Under the pieces are notes generated by a model. That model did no database searches. It had not been told where the DNA came from and saw only the letters and a program-made list of their open reading frames with translations. From Thauera sp. K11 (GTDB lineage: Bacteria; Pseudomonadota; Gammaproteobacteria; Burkholderiales; Rhodocyclaceae): a stretch of 64,000 nt of DNA. The stretch is from positions 1 through 64,000 of the forward strand of contig NZ_CP023440.1 of assembly GCF_002354895.1 (NCBI RefSeq), in the 5' to 3' direction. The stretch's first letter is position 1. The number at the start of each line of letters is the position of its first letter. The translations under genes were made by a program, and so were the position numbers. Positions 32,938 to 40,704 of the stretch are shown here, in pieces.

Positions 32938-34475
32938 GTGTTTTCTCCAAAGTAGCTCGCACCCCGCACATTGTCGTGGGCTGGCCTCGGCGCCGTGCCG
33001 CTGACAGAGTGGGCGCGTTTGTCGGGTGCCTGCTTGAGAATGGAATCGAGGCTGCGCAATGCCGTAATGTTGAGCGATAGCGCATATGCACACGCCTCTT
33101 CGAAGCGTTGGTCGCCGTGGATACGAGCCAGATCGCGCATCCGCCGGGCTGCTTTCAGACCATTGACGGCATCGGATCGGTTTTCCAGGTGATGGCGAAT
33201 CATTGCCGCCGAGCCTTCCCCTACCGACTCGGCCCATAGCATGAGTGCCCTCGGTTCGCCCTCAAGCACGCGGACATGCGCTATCGGACGATGCTCAGGC
33301 AACGTCTGGACTGTGCCTTCGCATTGTGCCAATGCGTGCAAGGCAACGCGCTGGCCGCGATGCATGACCTCGAGCATCGATCCGGTGTAACGCAGATCGA
33401 CACGCTGTCCGCGCAACTCCGACGGCACGGAGTAGAAGCTCCGCGCATGTTCGACATGGTAATCGTCGCCAGCCCGCACCCCATATCGCCAATCGCATAA
33501 CTCGAAGGGAATGGGCGGCAGGCGCTTCAAAGTCGAACGCTCGGTTTTCTCAAATCGTTCGATGCGGGAGCCTGACATCTTCTTGAAGGGATGAGCGTTC
33601 AGCGTTACCACGAGCCTCCTGAGGGCGTCATTCAGTTCATCGAGGCTAAAGAATGTTCGGTCGCGAAGTGCGAACAACACCCAACGCTGTGCGATCTGCA
33701 CACCGACCTCGGCCTTCGCCTTGTCTTTCGCCTTCCTGACACGAGCTGGTAGTGCAGCGGTGTTGTAGTGCTGCAGGCACTCCCGGTAGGCCGGGTTGAT
33801 AACGACGCGATCCTTCTCACGCCGCCAGACAGCCGCCTTCAGGTTGTCCGGCACAACCCAGGCCGGCACGCCCCCCATTGCCGCAAAGCAATCGACATGG
33901 CATCTCACCCAATCAGGGGTTTTCTGCGAGGCGACTGCCTGCAGGTAGGTCAGGTTCGAGTAGCCAAGCACGGCAACGAAGATTTGCGCATAGATCGAGG
34001 GACCGCCGCTTCGATCCCTGATCTCGACTGTACGGCCGGCGAAATCGACGAACAACTTCTCACCCGGGCGATGGGCCTGACGCATCACGATATGTTGTCG
34101 CTTCGCCCACGCCCGGTAACCGGCAGTGAATTGCGAGTAGGCGATTCCCTCCGGGCACTGACTGCGCCACTCCCGCCACAGCTGCTCGAGTGTGGCGTCG
34201 GGGCGCTGCATCTCGGCGTGCACCCAATCCCAATCTGGCGCTCTCTTGCGTTGCGCGATGCTCTTGTTGCCAGTACCCAGAACCGCGTACCAGGCGTCGT
34301 CATCCAATGAATGAAGATCGGCACCAAAGGTGTCGCTTTTTCTGAGAATTCGGCGCATTTCGCGCACGGTGTTTGCGGAAACACCAACTGACCGTGCGAT
34401 GGCTCGGTTGGACTGTGAGGTATCGTAGAAGTGCAAACGCGCGATCTCGCGCTGTAGGTGGATAGGCAGACGCAA
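32934..34475 (-). CDS. istA: IS21-family transposase IstA
   Basis: This 513-residue DDE transposase has an N-terminal HTH (NRAIARSVGVSANTVREMRR, about 23-45), an integrase core (about 120-300, with FVDFAGRTVEI and VPDNLKAAV acidic motifs) and a C-terminal DNA-binding region. It starts at a TTG with GAGGAG eight bases upstream, which fits the usual N-terminal length. It is intact. With its helper it would bind the repeated terminal sites of the element, one of which is now far away. Confidence 0.9.
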   Translation of the reverse strand: MRLPIHLQREIARLHFYDTSQSNRAIARSVGVSANTVREMRRILRKSDTFGADLHSLDDDAWYAVLGTGNKSIAQRKRAPDWDWVHAEMQRPDATLEQLWREWRSQCPEGIAYSQFTAGYRAWAKRQHIVMRQAHRPGEKLFVDFAGRTVEIRDRSGGPSIYAQIFVAVLGYSNLTYLQAVASQKTPDWVRCHVDCFAAMGGVPAWVVPDNLKAAVWRREKDRVVINPAYRECLQHYNTAALPARVRKAKDKAKAEVGVQIAQRWVLFALRDRTFFSLDELNDALRRLVVTLNAHPFKKMSGSRIERFEKTERSTLKRLPPIPFELCDWRYGVRAGDDYHVEHARSFYSVPSELRGQRVDLRYTGSMLEVMHRGQRVALHALAQCEGTVQTLPEHRPIAHVRVLEGEPRALMLWAESVGEGSAAMIRHHLENRSDAVNGLKAARRMRDLARIHGDQRFEEACAYALSLNITALRSLDSILKQAPDKRAHSVSGTAPRPAHDNVRGASYFGENT

Positions 34476-34630
34476 GGGGGTAACTCCTCATGGGATGGCA
34501 CCGGCGGTGCTGACCGGGCCAGACAAAATCACCCCGTCCGCGCAAGTTCGTCGCATGATTGACGAACGTGAACGCGCAGCTCATACTGATCGGACAAGAT
34601 CCCACTTGTACCGGCAGCGATGCTGGCGCG

Positions 34631-34656
34631 ACGCCCGAGGCAGCCCCCTCGGGCGT
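34631..34656 (-). terminator. Hairpin after the HTH-like gene
   Basis: ACGCCCGAGG and CCTCGGGCGT form a perfect 10-bp stem with a 6-base loop, 27 bases past the stop of the leftward gene at 34683. There is no T-run, so it may be a weak or factor-assisted terminator. Confidence 0.4.
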
Positions 34657-34682
34657 TCGCGTCTACGAGGTGGAGAATCGAG

Positions 34683-34973
34683 TTAACTGGGAGAGATTCG
34701 TCCTCCTGCGGATGCGCCCATTCGGGTCGCAGAAAGCCAATCCGCGACATCCAGCGTCAAGGCAAACCACCCTCGGCGATTGGGTACAGTGAAGAGCGGC
34801 ACCATTACTTGACCACGTCGCCGTGCCTGTCTAAGTGATGCAACGCTTCGATGTCCTAGTGCCGCCGCGAGGGGCTCGCCGCCCAGCAGAGGACCGTGAA
34901 GGCGCAGGAGTGTCTCGCGCAATTCCTTGCGCAAGTGGGCCAGTGCTTCGGTCTGTTCAGGCAGCGAGTTCAT
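34683..34973 (-). CDS. Small AlpA/HTH-like protein
   Basis: This 96-residue protein starts MNSLPEQTEALAHLRKELRE. Its centre, LLGGEPLAAALGHRSVASLRQARRRGQ, followed by VPNRRGWFALTLDVADWL, matches the layout of short winged-HTH proteins that read a helix pair and then a wing with an aromatic residue. The ATG at 34973 is favoured over the longer frame to 35237, whose extra part overlaps the divergent gene. It is divergent from the next gene with a 97-base intergenic space. A regulator of that pair is likely; the target is unknown. Confidence 0.5.
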   Translation of the reverse strand: MNSLPEQTEALAHLRKELRETLLRLHGPLLGGEPLAAALGHRSVASLRQARRRGQVMVPLFTVPNRRGWFALTLDVADWLSATRMGASAGGRISPS

Positions 34974-35070
34974 CGAATACCTCAATGCGTTTGTCACGCA
35001 GTGTTCGTGACTGTCCACATTTTCTCCACCCGAACCGATAATTCGATTTTCTGTACTCCAGATAAGCCTT

Positions 35071-35850
35071 GTGCACACAATCATCAGACCAAAGGGGCGC
35101 GGTCGCCCGACCACCCAGCCTGTCGATCGCCTTCGGACACGACTTTGGTTTCGCGCGCTGCGGGACATATCTGGCCTGTCGTCCGCATACGCCATTGAGA
35201 TGGCGCTCGACGGGGACCGCGTCCGCAAACGCGACACAGACGTCGCTCGCCCCAGGAAGTGGGACGCTTACGAGAAAGGGACACGGGTCCCCAATGACCG
35301 GCCCGGACCGCGCAACGCTGTCGAGCAGGCGCAAGCCCGATTCCCGGGCACGTCGCGCTGGTTCCGTAGCCCGTTGTGGCGCTACCTGAAGAAGGAGCCG
35401 CTCGATGCAATGCAGTTTGAGGAGGCGCTACGCACCCTCGAACCGCCGGTTACGGCATTACTGTTTGAGGCGGAGCCGCGCGAACACGAGCAAGTGCCCC
35501 GTCAGCGTCCCTTTGACGATGAAAGTGCTCGACAACTCATCGCGCTCGGTAGCTTCGATGCGCTAGTTGCAGCTGTGCTGATGGCAGGTCTGTCGGAAGT
35601 CATCGCCTCGCCCGATCTTCGAGAACGGGCGTTGCACGTTTACGTTGGGATTCAGGCGAAGCTGCGAGAAACGCCCCTCTTGGAAGGCATCTATCCTGAG
35701 CTGTTCTCGCTGATCGACTCGCGTTGCAAGCACTGGATCTACTTAGCGCCCAATCAGCGAATGGATGTCGTGATCTTCTGGCAGGGAGTCGAGGCGGAGG
35801 ATGAACAGAGGATCTTTGGCGACGTCGGTGAGGATGGGATTGACTATTAA
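35071..35850 (+). CDS. Uncharacterised 259-residue protein
   Basis: I do not recognise this protein. It starts at a GTG (GTGCACACAATC) with a basic N-terminus (RPKGRGRPTTQPVDRLRTRLW) that reads like a DNA- or RNA-facing tail. A W/R-rich middle (KWDAYEKGTRVPND, TSRWFRSPLWRYLKKEPLD) and an acidic C-terminus follow. No signal peptide or membrane helix is present. It is divergently paired with the HTH-like gene and lies in the foreign DNA between istA and the IS5 element. Regulator-plus-effector is a possible role for the pair, but nothing in the sequence proves it. Confidence 0.45.
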   Translation: MHTIIRPKGRGRPTTQPVDRLRTRLWFRALRDISGLSSAYAIEMALDGDRVRKRDTDVARPRKWDAYEKGTRVPNDRPGPRNAVEQAQARFPGTSRWFRSPLWRYLKKEPLDAMQFEEALRTLEPPVTALLFEAEPREHEQVPRQRPFDDESARQLIALGSFDALVAAVLMAGLSEVIASPDLRERALHVYVGIQAKLRETPLLEGIYPELFSLIDSRCKHWIYLAPNQRMDVVIFWQGVEAEDEQRIFGDVGEDGIDY

Positions 35851-35879
35851 AACGGCTATCAGTCCTGACTAGCTGTTCG

Positions 35880-36180
35880 CGCCACTAAAAGTTCAACGGC
35901 AGCTTGCCGATTTGGCGAATTCACACTTCCGACCCAATCCGGCCAGTCAGCTCGCTCCCGAGCGGCCGCTCAGCCAAATCCCGTCTCTGCGAACTGGAAC
36001 TCTACAAAGCGGCCGTTGGTGACCTCACCCAATCGGCCACGAGCCGTCACTGGCCACCCAATCCGGATAGCGGCCATCCGGGCGAGGCGGTATGCTAGCG
36101 GTCTGTATGCGAAGTCGGTCGCCTCGACTCGGGAAGCTGTCGGCTGCTTCTGCCTCGTTATTCTGTGTTTCGCGTAATCT
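35880..36180. repeat. Degenerate GC-rich intergenic repeats
   Basis: There is no gene here. Units such as GCGGCCGTTGGTGACCTCAC (about 36010) and CCAATCGGCCACGAGCC recur in altered form near 1500-1540 and, more loosely, near 61200 and 62700. The unit CCACCCAATCCGG also occurs twice within this block in changed form. The array ends shortly before the left end of the IS5 element at 36203. Confidence 0.45.
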
Positions 36181-36275
36181 CTGCTTATAAACAGTATCTT
36201 ATGGGCGCCTCGAAAAACCTCTGCTCCGCCCGCCCTTGGTAAAATGGCTATCCGATTTTCGTGATTGAAACGGGT

Positions 36276-37691
36276 TCATAGCTCACCGTTTTCGATCATG
36301 CGGATCAGTGTTGAAATATCGACGCCGTAGTTCTTTTCCGGCTTTTCCGAATCGGTTGATTTTGGGATATAGGGCTTCGGCTCGGGAGCCGGTTTCGGCA
36401 CCATGCGAGCCAATGATTCCCCTATCTCGAAGTTCTTGAAGTTACCGGGTAGTCCGTACATCATGACCGGCTCCGGTTCCACCTGCCGGCGCTCCTTGCG
36501 CTCGAACTTTGGCCGCGACAGCTTGTGTTTATGAGCGCCCTCGGCGAACAGAATCTTGGCTCGAAGCGCCTCGAACGAGTAACCACGGCCAAGACGATTC
36601 ATGACGCGAATCAGGCTGTTTAGACTCTCGGTGTAGGCGTTCGTAACGGGATGATTGAAGTAATTGAGGATCGGCATTGTCCAGTTACCCCACGCCCGCT
36701 CGATGTCAGCGAAGGCGTCTGCAATCTCGGATGGAATGCTCTTCTGCCACTGGATGAACTTGGCTTGTGCCTCGTCTGGTGACGCGGCATCGTAGATGCC
36801 GAAGAATTGCTCCTTGAGTCGGTAGGCTTCACCAAGCTCCGGGTAGTTCTTCGTCCAGCCGTCAAGGTTCAACCGTTCCTTGTCGTTCAGGTCGCGCTCG
36901 CGCTTGAGCAACACGAAGCGGTCGTGCATCAACCCGCGACGTTGTTTTGGCGTCAAGGACTCGCGCAAGCTCTTTCTGACACGCTCCATCGCATCATTCG
37001 CCATACGGACGACGTGGAACTTGTCCACCACGATCTCGGCCTGCGGAATGACCGCTCGGACAGCATCGCGGTACGGCGTCCACATATCCATGGCGACGTA
37101 CTGGATGCGCTCCTTGCCTTCCAAGTGGTGCAGGAAGTGCACCACGGTATCCTTGTTGCGGTTCGGCAGTAGCTCGACGATGGTGTTGTTCTGGATGTTG
37201 GCGATCACGCCACGCGGCTTGATGAGATGGATTTCATCGATGCCCATCCACTTCGGCGTCTCGAATCGGATCGTCTTTTCCAACTCGTTCACATAGTCGC
37301 TGAACACGGATCGGACGGTGAACTCCGTGCAACCGACCTCTTCTGCGATGCTGGCAAAGGTGCGCTTAATGGCCTGCTTGCCCATCCACTGGGCAAGCCG
37401 CTTGGTCATCAAGCGTTTCTCGTCGATCTCGGGCAGCACCTCATAGAAGGTCTTGCCGCAACCCCGGCACTGATAGCGTCGGGTGTCGATGTATAGACCG
37501 ACCCGCCGCCCGTGCATAGGCAAGTCTTTGACCATTTGCTCCCGGCGACCAAAGCCTACGAGGTTGCTCGACTGGCAGTGCGGGCAGGACGTTGGCGCGT
37601 GCAGCGTTTCAACGTCGATGTGGTAATCATGCTCGTTCTCTTGGATGCTCAATACCTTATAGCAGGGAAGATTGAGGATGTTCGCTGGCAT
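36276..37691 (-). CDS. ISL3-family transposase
   Basis: This 471-residue transposase has an N-terminal zinc finger (CPHCQSSNL ... YQCRGCGKTF, about 37-86), an HTH, and the DDE core (KWMGIDEIHL, YVAMDMWTPYR, then the NHPVTNAYTESLNSLIRV Glu region). The C-terminal tail is Pro/Lys-rich and longer than in the shortest family members. It begins two bases after the stop of the preceding passenger gene, so its translation depends on the operon. This is an unusual arrangement in which cargo expression and transposition share one promoter. Confidence 0.92.
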   Translation of the reverse strand: MPANILNLPCYKVLSIQENEHDYHIDVETLHAPTSCPHCQSSNLVGFGRREQMVKDLPMHGRRVGLYIDTRRYQCRGCGKTFYEVLPEIDEKRLMTKRLAQWMGKQAIKRTFASIAEEVGCTEFTVRSVFSDYVNELEKTIRFETPKWMGIDEIHLIKPRGVIANIQNNTIVELLPNRNKDTVVHFLHHLEGKERIQYVAMDMWTPYRDAVRAVIPQAEIVVDKFHVVRMANDAMERVRKSLRESLTPKQRRGLMHDRFVLLKRERDLNDKERLNLDGWTKNYPELGEAYRLKEQFFGIYDAASPDEAQAKFIQWQKSIPSEIADAFADIERAWGNWTMPILNYFNHPVTNAYTESLNSLIRVMNRLGRGYSFEALRAKILFAEGAHKHKLSRPKFERKERRQVEPEPVMMYGLPGNFKNFEIGESLARMVPKPAPEPKPYIPKSTDSEKPEKNYGVDISTLIRMIENGEL

Positions 37692-37693
37692 GG

Positions 37694-38059
37694 TCAGGCT
37701 TTTCCATCAATCGCTTTGTTGCGATACTCTGCATATCCCAATTGGAAATGCTCTGCCAATGCCTCGCCATATGATCGTCTCGCGTCGGCGACCGCTTCGT
37801 TTTCAGGAATGTTTCGGCGCGCAGCTTCGTAGCCATTGCAATACGCGCCACTTGCGTCGATGAGACGGTCCATCACCTCTGCTACAAGCGGCCCCGGTTC
37901 CAGGCAAACAGCATTTCCGGCTACCTTATCAAGATCGACAGTGACAGAAACGTAACGATCTTCTTCCACGTCACCGAACAATGCCACGTCATCAGGTATG
38001 CCGCTGAGCGCTTCGCGGAGTTCGCCTACTGTCTGACAGGTGGAGTATCGTTTGGTCAT
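37694..38059 (-). CDS. Passenger gene, uncharacterised 121-residue protein
   Basis: This small acidic protein starts MTKRYSTCQTVGELREALSG. Its DDVALFGDVEEDRYVSVTVDLD segment looks like a beta-strand pair, and the C-terminal half is helical (GAYCNGYEAARRNIPENEAVADARRSYGEA split by turns). I do not recognise the family; the composition resembles small phage or plasmid proteins. It lies between the 64-residue gene (two bases apart) and the transposase (two bases apart). Confidence 0.6.
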   Translation of the reverse strand: MTKRYSTCQTVGELREALSGIPDDVALFGDVEEDRYVSVTVDLDKVAGNAVCLEPGPLVAEVMDRLIDASGAYCNGYEAARRNIPENEAVADARRSYGEALAEHFQLGYAEYRNKAIDGKA

Positions 38060-38061
38060 GG

Positions 38062-38256
38062 TTATTCCCAGTGCTGTTGTACAGGCGGTTCAGCCAGCAG
38101 GATGGATGCCGTTGCAGCAACCGAATCGCCTTCCTGATATGCCTGAATCAGTCGCCGCGTGCGCGGACTGATGAAGTCGGCTACCTGAATCTCCGTCCAT
38201 TCCTGTTCTTGCATCAAGTGCGCCTCAACCAGATCGCTGAAATCATCGAAGCTCAC
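38062..38256 (-). CDS. Passenger gene, 64-residue protein
   Basis: This is a very short acidic, helical protein (SFDDFSDLVEAHLMQEQEW, then ADFISPRTRRLIQAYQEGD). Its ATG overlaps the upstream stop as ATGA (38253-38256), the main evidence that it is real. No function can be assigned. Confidence 0.55.
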   Translation of the reverse strand: MSFDDFSDLVEAHLMQEQEWTEIQVADFISPRTRRLIQAYQEGDSVAATASILLAEPPVQQHWE

Positions 38257-38573
38257 GATGTCACCTCACCGTGGCGAATCCACTTGGGCTGAATATTCTT
38301 GATTGCCTCATTCAGCACGCCGTAGGCTCCGCTGGAGTGCGGGGCAAGCAACAGCGCCGCCGTCATCGCCGCAAACATCTCATCCGATACTTCTTGTAGC
38401 CGCTCGATTTCATCGCCGCGCAAATACCATTCACGCTCGAAGCGCTCTGCCTGTTCATTCGCATTAGCGAGGGCTTCCGCAAGCCGTTTGTTCTCCCGCT
38501 CAAGCTCGATCACGCGATCAATTCCATTGCGAGCGATCATCGCCACGTCCTGAATGGTCTGCTCGGTGGTCAT
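38253..38573 (-). CDS. Passenger gene, coiled-coil protein of 106 residues
   Basis: From MTTEQTIQDVAM the protein runs into a clear heptad coil (RVIELERENKRLAEALANAN, EQAERFEREWYLRGDEIERL, about 18-65), then a small hydrophobic segment and a basic tail. Coils of this kind often serve in phage or plasmid assembly or as dimerisation arms. The start at 38573 overlaps the preceding stop by four bases. Confidence 0.55.
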   Translation of the reverse strand: MTTEQTIQDVAMIARNGIDRVIELERENKRLAEALANANEQAERFEREWYLRGDEIERLQEVSDEMFAAMTAALLLAPHSSGAYGVLNEAIKNIQPKWIRHGEVTS

Positions 38574-38914
38574 GCCTTGCCCTCCGTGGCCGCCGTGTAA
38601 CCCCAACCAAGATCACGAAACATCTTCATGCCGCGCTCCGAAACCCGCCAGCCGCGTTTCTTGGCGCGAGGCTCATATTCCTCGACAAAAAACTCCGGCA
38701 CCGGCCCCCAGTGGCCGAGCGGGATCGTGCTGTACTCAGTCTTACCGATCAGTTCATCCGAGAAGAATTCGACCAGCATTTCGCCGCCCTTGCGACTGAC
38801 GATCTTGCCCACACGGCCAGCGTCCAGGTGTTTGCTGTCAGGATGCAAGACCACGAAGCAGCCCGGCTGGAACATCGCTTCTTGCTCTTTTGTCAGTTTG
38901 GCATCAGTCGTCAT
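38570..38914 (-). CDS. Passenger gene, SH3-like/KOW-like small protein
   Basis: This 114-residue protein starts MTTDAKLTKEQEAMFQPG. A block CFVVLHPDSKHLDAGRVGKIVSRKGG followed by EMLVEFFSDEL looks like the small beta-barrel of SH3/KOW-type domains. The C-terminus has RGWRVSERGMKMFRDLGWG, helical and basic. The start overlaps the end of the zinc-ribbon gene by 11 bases. Function is unknown; nucleic-acid or protein binding is plausible. Confidence 0.5.
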   Translation of the reverse strand: MTTDAKLTKEQEAMFQPGCFVVLHPDSKHLDAGRVGKIVSRKGGEMLVEFFSDELIGKTEYSTIPLGHWGPVPEFFVEEYEPRAKKRGWRVSERGMKMFRDLGWGYTAATEGKA

Positions 38915-39164
38915 ATTGACACTCGCATTCACAAGGGCGCCATTCGCAACGCGGGCAGAACCCCATCGCCATGACGGCCTGCTTGAGTTCAAAATGACAT
39001 TCAGGGCTTTCGGGATGGTTCAATACGCTGAATGCCGCGAGCGCCATCCGCTCCACCGACTTGTTTTCGTGTTGCCAACGATCGGCGTTGTTCTTTTCCA
39101 TCAAGCGCAGGCGGTCGATTTCCTTCTGCTGCTCGGCGATGACACGCTCCAATGCTTCACTCAT
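38904..39164 (-). CDS. Passenger gene, coil plus Cys-rich tail
   Basis: This 86-residue protein starts MSEALERVIAEQQKEIDRLR, a coil, and ends CPRCEWRPCECECQYDD. The four or five Cys residues in the tail suggest a zinc or metal site. The start overlaps the DUF551 gene stop by eight bases. The role is unknown. Confidence 0.55.
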   Translation of the reverse strand: MSEALERVIAEQQKEIDRLRLMEKNNADRWQHENKSVERMALAAFSVLNHPESPECHFELKQAVMAMGFCPRCEWRPCECECQYDD

Positions 39165-39723
39165 CGCCGTCTCTCCGCTTGGCCGATCCGTTGGCAATGA
39201 CCCACTGGGCGCAGCGCAGATCATCCGGGTTGTCGGCCATCAAAAATGCCTTAACCGCGCCCGCCTTCTTGCCGTTCACCTCTGGCCGAAACACGGTCAT
39301 GGACGTTTGCGTTCCGGTAGGCAGGGCATCCATGAGTGAGCGCAAGGCATCGGTTGCTTTTTGCTCGGCGGTCAGATCGCCCCAACCAATCAAGGCGCGC
39401 TCGATGCGAGCACGAATATCCTGCGGCAGATCGAGGGAAAGATTCTGGGCGTCAAGGCGCTTGATGTCTGCCAGCAGCGCCAGCAAATCGTCTTGCTGCC
39501 TTGTCGGATGCAGTCCCGCGTCACGAGGGTGCACAGCCCAATGCGTGGCATGCTTGCACACCTCTGGTTGATCCTCGGGGTCGGCATAGAAACACTCGTT
39601 CAATGTTTCCGCCTTCACATCGAATACCTGCTCTCCATTGAAGTCAGAGCCTTCGGTGTAGATCAACACCCGATCATGCTCATCGAGGTTCGGCATCCTG
39701 TCGGTCAACTTGATCCATTGCAT
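39157..39723 (-). CDS. Passenger gene, DUF551-containing protein
   Basis: This 188-residue protein's first 60-70 residues match DUF551, a short domain frequent in phages (MQWIKLTDRMPNLDEHDRVLIYTEG ... HATHWAVHP). The rest is helical and unfamiliar (LLALLADIKRLDAQN, ALRSLMDALPTGTQT). The ATG at 39723 lies two bases after the Fic-like stop. The phage-like domain suggests the cargo was assembled from prophage genes. Confidence 0.65.
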   Translation of the reverse strand: MQWIKLTDRMPNLDEHDRVLIYTEGSDFNGEQVFDVKAETLNECFYADPEDQPEVCKHATHWAVHPRDAGLHPTRQQDDLLALLADIKRLDAQNLSLDLPQDIRARIERALIGWGDLTAEQKATDALRSLMDALPTGTQTSMTVFRPEVNGKKAGAVKAFLMADNPDDLRCAQWVIANGSAKRRDGDE

Positions 39724-39725
39724 GG

Positions 39726-40526
39726 TTACGGCTCCATTCCGCTGTCGTGATCTCGATCCTCTTCTGGTGGAGGAAGAATTGCCTCTGCATCCGGGTGGCA
39801 CCCGGCGAGGAAATCCATCATCTCCGTGGCGTCCTTCGAGAGATAGAAGCGCACCATCTTCTCGTTGAACTCCTGCGCCTTGGCAGCGGGCACGCTGATG
39901 GCGTCGATGCCGTGAGACATGAGGACGCCGTTCATCATGAAGCGCGACGTGCGCTTGTTGCCGTCGAAGAAGAATTGCTGCAACGCGCCGAACAGAAAGA
40001 AAGCCGTTGCACGTTCAAATGGTTCGCACTCTTGCAGTGCTGACACGCCTTCGCTGAACACTCGGTTCAGTTCCGGTGCGCCGGGGAGTGTCGGCAGCGG
40101 TGTATAGCGTCCACGCTCGCCGAGGCCAACATCCGGGGTGTAGTTTGTCTCTTGACCTTCGCCACGAAACAATCCCCATTCCAAGGCTTCCTTGCGAGCG
40201 ACAATGCCGTTCAGTTCGATGAACACGGTCTTGGTGAGGGAAAACTGACCACTCTTGACCATCGACAGCAGGCGCTTGGAGCTTTCCGCGAGGTTCAGAA
40301 TTTGCTCTTGATCTGAAATCTTCCGTCCGCCGATAGTCACACCATCCAGCAGGGTCTTGACCTCGGGGAAGGTGAAGGGATTGCCTTCAAGCACCGAAGC
40401 ATCCCAGACGAACTCGGGCAGCATTTTGTGGAAGCGGAAACAGACCCGCTCAAGCGAGTGAGCCGGAACGGAAGTCGGTACTGCCGATCTGTCCCATCGG
40501 AAACCAAGCGCATCAAAAAGGGGCAT
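39726..40526 (-). CDS. Fic-domain protein with altered catalytic motif
   Basis: This 266-residue Fic-fold protein normally would transfer AMP or another nucleotide phosphate to target hydroxyls. The Fic motif reads QFFFDGNKRTSR (about 184-195), with Gln where the catalytic His normally stands; the Asp-Gly-Asn-x-Arg part is intact. Upstream a SVLEGN segment (44-49) matches the (S/T)xxxE(G/N) inhibitory helix seen in Fic proteins with an N-terminal lock. Loss of His makes AMP transfer unlikely; other Fic-like proteins with changed motifs do other chemistry or act by binding. The start follows GGAG at nine bases; an ATG five codons upstream is possible. It is the first gene of the cargo operon. 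Confidence 0.8.
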   Translation of the reverse strand: MPLFDALGFRWDRSAVPTSVPAHSLERVCFRFHKMLPEFVWDASVLEGNPFTFPEVKTLLDGVTIGGRKISDQEQILNLAESSKRLLSMVKSGQFSLTKTVFIELNGIVARKEALEWGLFRGEGQETNYTPDVGLGERGRYTPLPTLPGAPELNRVFSEGVSALQECEPFERATAFFLFGALQQFFFDGNKRTSRFMMNGVLMSHGIDAISVPAAKAQEFNEKMVRFYLSKDATEMMDFLAGCHPDAEAILPPPEEDRDHDSGMEP

Positions 40527-40561
40527 GTCGCCGCACTCCATCAATCATTGAAAACGGTTTT

Positions 40562-40590
40562 ATGATAGCAATACATAGCAGTCGCGTCAA
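40562..40590 (-). promoter_or_regulatory. Strong promoter of the ISL3 cargo operon
   Basis: On the minus strand TTGACG (40585-40590) and TATCAT (40562-40567) are exactly 17 bases apart, followed by the Fic-like start 36 bases downstream. It lies within 105 bases of the right transposon end and is the only good promoter seen for all eight genes, including the transposase. Confidence 0.65.
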
Positions 40591-40704
40591 TCGCAAAACA
40601 CGGATTGCAGGTGTAATTACATCGAGAGCTTAGGCAGGAAAATCAATCACGGAAAACGGATACCCGGTAAAATTACGACGTCCTGAACCCCGCAGCCTGC
40701 ACCG

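Larger units (their letters stand above)
36246..40665. mobile_element. ISL3-family transposon with seven passenger genes
   Basis: This 4,420-bp unit has inverted repeats starting GGCTATCCGATTTTCGTG (left) and GGGTATCCGTTTTCCGTG (right, reversed), and a perfect 8-bp duplication GGTAAAAT on both sides (36238-36245 and 40666-40673), the length usual for ISL3. Eight genes on the minus strand run from a Fic-like gene to the transposase, each overlapping or within 2 bases of the next. They lie behind one strong promoter close to the right end. The transposase is last. ISL3 elements with passengers are known, but this cargo set is unfamiliar to me. Confidence 0.92.

Noticed and set aside
34500..34620. 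A right end for a normal-length IS21 element next to istA
   Set aside because: TGATCGG-like sequence at about 34597 is suggestive, but no clear terminal TG..ATTCC-type repeat or GGAGCA duplication is there; both are found at 47994-48009 instead.
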